IMG/VR virus record: IMGVR_UViG_3300036850_000259
Span: 1-23,306 of that record
Direction: 5' to 3' (one strand)
DNA length: 23,306 nt
Source: a virus
Numbering within the stretch: the first letter of the stretch is position 1; the number at the start of each line of letters is the position of its first letter. Under the pieces are notes generated by a model. That model ran no database searches. It saw nothing but the letters and a program-made list of their open reading frames with translations, and was not told where the DNA came from. Shown one piece after another: positions 20,073 through 23,306 of the stretch. Made by a program: the position numbers and the translations under genes.

Positions 20073-20918
20073 ATGGCCGTCACCGACTTCCAGCTGGAGT
20101 TCGGCGGTGTCCTCCTGGGCGACGGCACCGCCTACGACATCGTCGCCGTCAGCGGCCTCGACGACCTGCCCGACGCCCGCACCAGCGACACGCCCCGCCC
20201 CTCCGACCACGGCCTCTTTCCCGGCAACGACTACAGCGGCGGCCGGACGATCGAGATGGAGCTGGAGGTGAGCGGCGCCACCGACGCCGCCTTCCGGTCT
20301 TCCATCGCCAGCCTGGCCGCCGCCACCATCCCGGGGGCGGCGGAGTCCGCCCTCGTCTTCCAGCTGCCCGGCTTCAGCGGGGCCCGCCGCATCAACTGCC
20401 GCCCCCGCCGGCGGTCGCTGCCGGTGGATGTCGCCTTCGCCCTGCGCTACGGCGTGGTGGCCCTCCAGTTCTTCGCCACCGACCCCCGCATCTACGCCGA
20501 CACCGAGACCGAGCTGATCACGGTGGCGGCCACCTCCGGCGGGGGCCGGACCTACCCCCGCACCTACCCGCTCACCTACGCCGCCGGGGGCGTCGGCGGC
20601 ACGCTGGTCGCCACCAACGCCGGGAACTTCCCCACCCGCCCGACGCTCACCGTCACCGGTCCCTGCAACCAGCCGAGAATCGAGAACGTGACGGCGGGCA
20701 AGCACCTCGAGGTGGCCGTCAACCTGGCTGCCGGGGAGACGCTGGTCATCGACACCGACGCCCGCACTGTCCTGCTCGGGGGCACGGCCAGCCGCTACTC
20801 CTTCCTCACCGCCGCCAGCCAGTGGTGGGAGATCGCCGCTGGCGACAACAGCCTGAAGTTCACGTCGGCATCGAACGTCGGGACCCTCGAGGTCCACTTC
20901 CGCTCCGCCTGGATCTAG
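20073..20918 (+). CDS. Distal tail protein (Dit-like)
   Basis: A 281-residue protein expected to form the ring at the tail tip. The N-terminal half carries 'FQLEFGGVLLGDGTAYDIVA' and 'VDVAFALRYGVVALQFFATD'. 'DPRIYADTETELITVA' and 'GRTYPRTYPLTYAAGG' mark the family junction between the ring domain and the C-terminal galectin-like domain. The latter ends 'TSASNVGTLEVHFRSAWI', with 'IDTDARTVLLGGTASRYSFL' and 'SQWWEIAAGDNSLKF' before it. These are standard blocks of siphophage distal tail proteins in actinobacteriophages. It lies directly after the tape measure, as expected. Confidence 0.85.
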   Translation: MAVTDFQLEFGGVLLGDGTAYDIVAVSGLDDLPDARTSDTPRPSDHGLFPGNDYSGGRTIEMELEVSGATDAAFRSSIASLAAATIPGAAESALVFQLPGFSGARRINCRPRRRSLPVDVAFALRYGVVALQFFATDPRIYADTETELITVAATSGGGRTYPRTYPLTYAAGGVGGTLVATNAGNFPTRPTLTVTGPCNQPRIENVTAGKHLEVAVNLAAGETLVIDTDARTVLLGGTASRYSFLTAASQWWEIAAGDNSLKFTSASNVGTLEVHFRSAWI

Positions 20919-20939
20919 CGCCGGGCTCCCTCACGAGGG

Positions 20940-22010
20940 GTGGTCGTCATCACCGAGCTCCAGTCCTCCTTCATCAGCGCGTCCTCTCACCCGGCCGACA
21001 CCGATCGGCTGTGGCTCGAGGGGCTCATGAACCCCGCCGGCGCCCCCGTTTCGGGCGCCGCCTACGGCGTGGGGCGGGGCACCACCGAGCTCAAGGTCCA
21101 GGAGAAGGGCACGCCCGACATGTCCGTCGACGTGCTGGCCGGCCACTGCTGGATCGACGGCACCGAGAACGCCAACCAGGGCGTCTATCACGGCTACAAC
21201 GACGCCACCAAGAACCTCGCCATCTCCGCTGCCCACGCCACCCTGGCCCGCAAGGACCTGGTGGTGGCCAAGGTGCAGGACGCCGCCTACTCCGGGGGCA
21301 CCAACGCCTGGAGCCTGGCCGTGGTCACCGGCACCCCGGCGGGCAGCCCGGCCGAGCCCACGGTGCCGGCCAACGCCATCGTCCTCGCCCTGGTCGACGT
21401 GGCCGCCCTCGCCGCCTCCATCGTCAACGCCAACATCACCGACCGGCGCCGGCGGGCCTGCGCCCTCGGCGGGCGCGTGGTCTGCACCTCGAGCTCCCGT
21501 CCTACCACTGGGCTCTTCGAAGGCCTCGGCATCTTCGAGACCGACACGGACAAGGAGCTCACCTACGACGGGGCGGCCTGGGTCGAGGAAGACGCCCTCG
21601 GTGCCTGGGAGTCATGGACGCCGACGCTGGCCAACCTCACGCTGGGCAACGGCACCGTCGGCGCCAAGTTCCGGCGCCAGGGGCGGACGATCCACTACCA
21701 CTTCAGGTTTACCCTGGGCTCGACCAGCGCCGTGGGCACGGCCCCGACCTTTTCGCTGCCGGTGGCGGTGTCGAGCAACTACATAGTGCAACTACAGACT
21801 CACCTCGGCCTGGCGACCTACCGCGATGACAGCACGGGGGTCTATTACCAGGGCTATGTCGGGCTCTCTACGGCGTCCGTGGTGGAACTTGTCACTTGGC
21901 TGTCTAGCGGCACCTACCCCACCCTTGCCCAGGTCCAGGCTGGCACCCCCATCACCTGGACCACCAGCGACGTCATCTTCGTCTCCGGCACCTACGAAGC
22001 GGCCAGCTAG
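20940..22010 (+). CDS. Minor tail protein, probable fibre/receptor-binding
   Basis: A 356-residue protein. Residues about 15-185 form a conserved baseplate-attachment module: 'ADTDRLWLEGLMNPAGAPVS', 'LAGHCWIDGTENANQGVYHG', 'NLAISAAHATLARKDLVVAK', 'ANAIVLALVDVAALAASIVN', 'NITDRRRRACALGG'. Blocks like these occur in many minor tail proteins. The C-terminal part after about residue 200 is beta-rich and Thr/Ser-rich ('AWESWTPTLANLTLGNGTVG', 'YHFRFTLGSTSAVGTAP'), typical of a receptor-binding tip. It is also less GC-rich after 21770, which suggests exchange of the tip. GTG 20940 overlaps its own GAGGGG, so the exact start is uncertain. Confidence 0.75.
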   Translation: MVVITELQSSFISASSHPADTDRLWLEGLMNPAGAPVSGAAYGVGRGTTELKVQEKGTPDMSVDVLAGHCWIDGTENANQGVYHGYNDATKNLAISAAHATLARKDLVVAKVQDAAYSGGTNAWSLAVVTGTPAGSPAEPTVPANAIVLALVDVAALAASIVNANITDRRRRACALGGRVVCTSSSRPTTGLFEGLGIFETDTDKELTYDGAAWVEEDALGAWESWTPTLANLTLGNGTVGAKFRRQGRTIHYHFRFTLGSTSAVGTAPTFSLPVAVSSNYIVQLQTHLGLATYRDDSTGVYYQGYVGLSTASVVELVTWLSSGTYPTLAQVQAGTPITWTTSDVIFVSGTYEAAS

Positions 22011-22013
22011 TCC

Positions 22014-23306
22014 GTGCCCACCTACCGCTACCTGGTGGGCGAGCTCAATCCCTCGAGCGGGTCGGGCATCCGGGAGGAGATCCCCTTCGACACCGTCTCC
22101 TTCAGCCACGTCCTCAACCGCCCGGGGGGCTTCGCCGCCACCGTGCCGCTGCGGCTGCCGGGTGTCACCAGGACCACCTACGCCAACCAGCACCTGCTCC
22201 TCGACGGTGCCTCGGGGACCGACGCCTCCACCCCCGACTCGGCGATCCTGTCGATCACGGGCGACATCGACGTCATCTGGTGCGGCACGGCCGACGACTG
22301 GACCCCGGCCGCCGCCCGCACGCTGATCGCCAAGTACAACACCACGGGCAACCAGCGGTCGTGGCGCCTGTACCTGGACACCGACGGGCTGCTCAAGTGG
22401 GCGCACTCCACCGACGGGACCAGCGGCACCCTCGTCCTGCCGTCCTTCGGGGCCTTCGCCACCTACCGGCCCAGCGACGGCGAGTCCCTCTGGGCCCGCC
22501 TCACCCTCGACGTCGACGACGGCGCCGGCAACAAGGTCTTCCGGTGGTACACCTCGACGGAGGCCGTGACCACTCCGGTCGCCCAGGTCACCTGGACGCT
22601 GCGGGAGACGGACACCATCGCCGGTGTCACCAGCATCTTCGACTCGACGGCCGTCCTCGAGATCGGGGCCTTCGGCTCCGGGACCGGTGACCGGTGGGAC
22701 GGCAAGGTCTACTGCGCCGAGGTCCGCAGCGGCATCGGCGGGACCGTGGTCGCCAACCCGAACTTCGACTACTACCAGGGCCCTTGGCTGAACGGCGACG
22801 TGGCCAGCACCGCCAGGGCCGACAACGTCGGGAACGTCTGGACGCTGGGCGGTGCCGCCAGCATCGTCGGCACGGCGACCACGACCACGGCCCCGTCCAA
22901 GATCACGCGCGCCAACCTCGACCCCGGCCGCACCGCCGTCCACGTGGATCGGGACGGGGCCATCGTCTGGTCCGGCATCCTGTGGACGGCCAAGGGCGAC
23001 GCCGAGCGGGGCACCCTGGACGTAGGGGGCGAGGGCTGGTGGTCCTACTTCCTTCGCCGCCGTCGCATCACGACGACGAAGACCTTCCTCGCCGCCGACG
23101 CCTTCACCATCGTCCGCACGCTGATCAACGACGCCCAGGCGGTGACCGGTGGCAGCATGGGCATCGTCGTCCCCGTCAGCACCTGCGGGGTGCTGCGGGA
23201 CCGGACCTATTACCACTACGAGCGCAAGCCCGTCGGCGAGGCCGTCGAACTGCTGGCCGAGCTCCAGAACGGCTTCGACTTCGCCATCGACGTGGCCTAC
23301 GTCATC
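22014..23306 (+). CDS. Tail hub/baseplate minor tail protein with inserted LamG-like domain, partial
   Basis: The gene starts at GTG 22014, three bases after the previous stop, and runs off the window after 431 codons without a stop. The first 50 residues ('YRYLVGELN', 'IPFDTVSFSHVLNRPGGFAA', 'TVPLRLPG') are the start of a Gp37-like tail protein. From about residue 290 that family resumes: 'DPGRTAVHVDRDGAIVWSGI', 'LDVGGEGWWSYF', 'DRTYYHYERKPVGEAVELLA'. Between them, residues about 55-288 look like a LamG/concanavalin-type lectin domain. It has 'IDVIWCGTADDWTPAAARTL', 'IAKYNTTGNQRSWRLYLDTD', 'GDRWDGKVYCAEVRSGIGG', and ends 'GNVWTLGGAASIVG'. The hub would anchor the tip; the insert probably binds a cell-surface glycan (inference). 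Confidence 0.78.
   Translation, partial: MPTYRYLVGELNPSSGSGIREEIPFDTVSFSHVLNRPGGFAATVPLRLPGVTRTTYANQHLLLDGASGTDASTPDSAILSITGDIDVIWCGTADDWTPAAARTLIAKYNTTGNQRSWRLYLDTDGLLKWAHSTDGTSGTLVLPSFGAFATYRPSDGESLWARLTLDVDDGAGNKVFRWYTSTEAVTTPVAQVTWTLRETDTIAGVTSIFDSTAVLEIGAFGSGTGDRWDGKVYCAEVRSGIGGTVVANPNFDYYQGPWLNGDVASTARADNVGNVWTLGGAASIVGTATTTTAPSKITRANLDPGRTAVHVDRDGAIVWSGILWTAKGDAERGTLDVGGEGWWSYFLRRRRITTTKTFLAADAFTIVRTLINDAQAVTGGSMGIVVPVSTCGVLRDRTYYHYERKPVGEAVELLAELQNGFDFAIDVAYVI

Overview
The window is about 23 kb of a high-GC tailed-phage genome, either a free siphophage or a prophage; no integrase, attachment site or bacterial flank is visible. The host is most likely an actinobacterium. WhiB-type Fe-S regulators and Rpf-like transglycosylases are essentially actinobacterial families, and the structural proteins follow the pattern of actinobacteriophages with HK97-type heads. 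Every gene I can support is on the + strand. Most neighbours overlap by a few bases (ATGA, GTGA, TGATG or TAATG), so translational coupling looks like the rule. GTG starts are common and two TTG starts are likely. The long open frames on the - strand are shadows of high-GC coding sequence.

Region 1 (1-2654) holds DNA metabolism: the end of a possible recombination protein, a tiny zinc-ribbon protein, a RuvC-like resolvase and a DnaB-N/RepA-type helicase. Region 2 (2655-2837) is non-coding and carries at least seven copies of a 9-10 bp unit, TGTGCGTCCC, in both orientations. It is a candidate replication origin or operator.

Region 3 (2838-7696) is an accessory operon of very small, mostly Cys/His-rich proteins. 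Among them sit a WhiB-like regulator, a secreted Rpf-like muralytic protein, a C5-cytosine methyltransferase, the wreck of an HNH endonuclease and an intact HNH endonuclease. Several genes are duplicates of one another. The methyltransferase C-terminus is unusual because two overlapping frames both read like methyltransferase sequence.

Region 4 (7697-7906) is non-coding, with a hairpin and a possible promoter before the packaging genes. Region 5 (7907-23306) is the virion operon: small and large terminase, a membrane protein, portal, prohead protease and major capsid protein followed by a strong terminator. After these come two head-associated proteins, a tandemly duplicated small gene, connector and tail-terminator proteins, tail tube, a gp10-like protein, tape measure and distal tail protein. 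The window ends with a putative receptor-binding minor tail protein and a tail-hub protein that appears to carry an inserted LamG-like lectin domain and runs off the window. No frameshifted tail-assembly chaperone pair is present between tail tube and tape measure. Lysis genes and integrase are not in this window.
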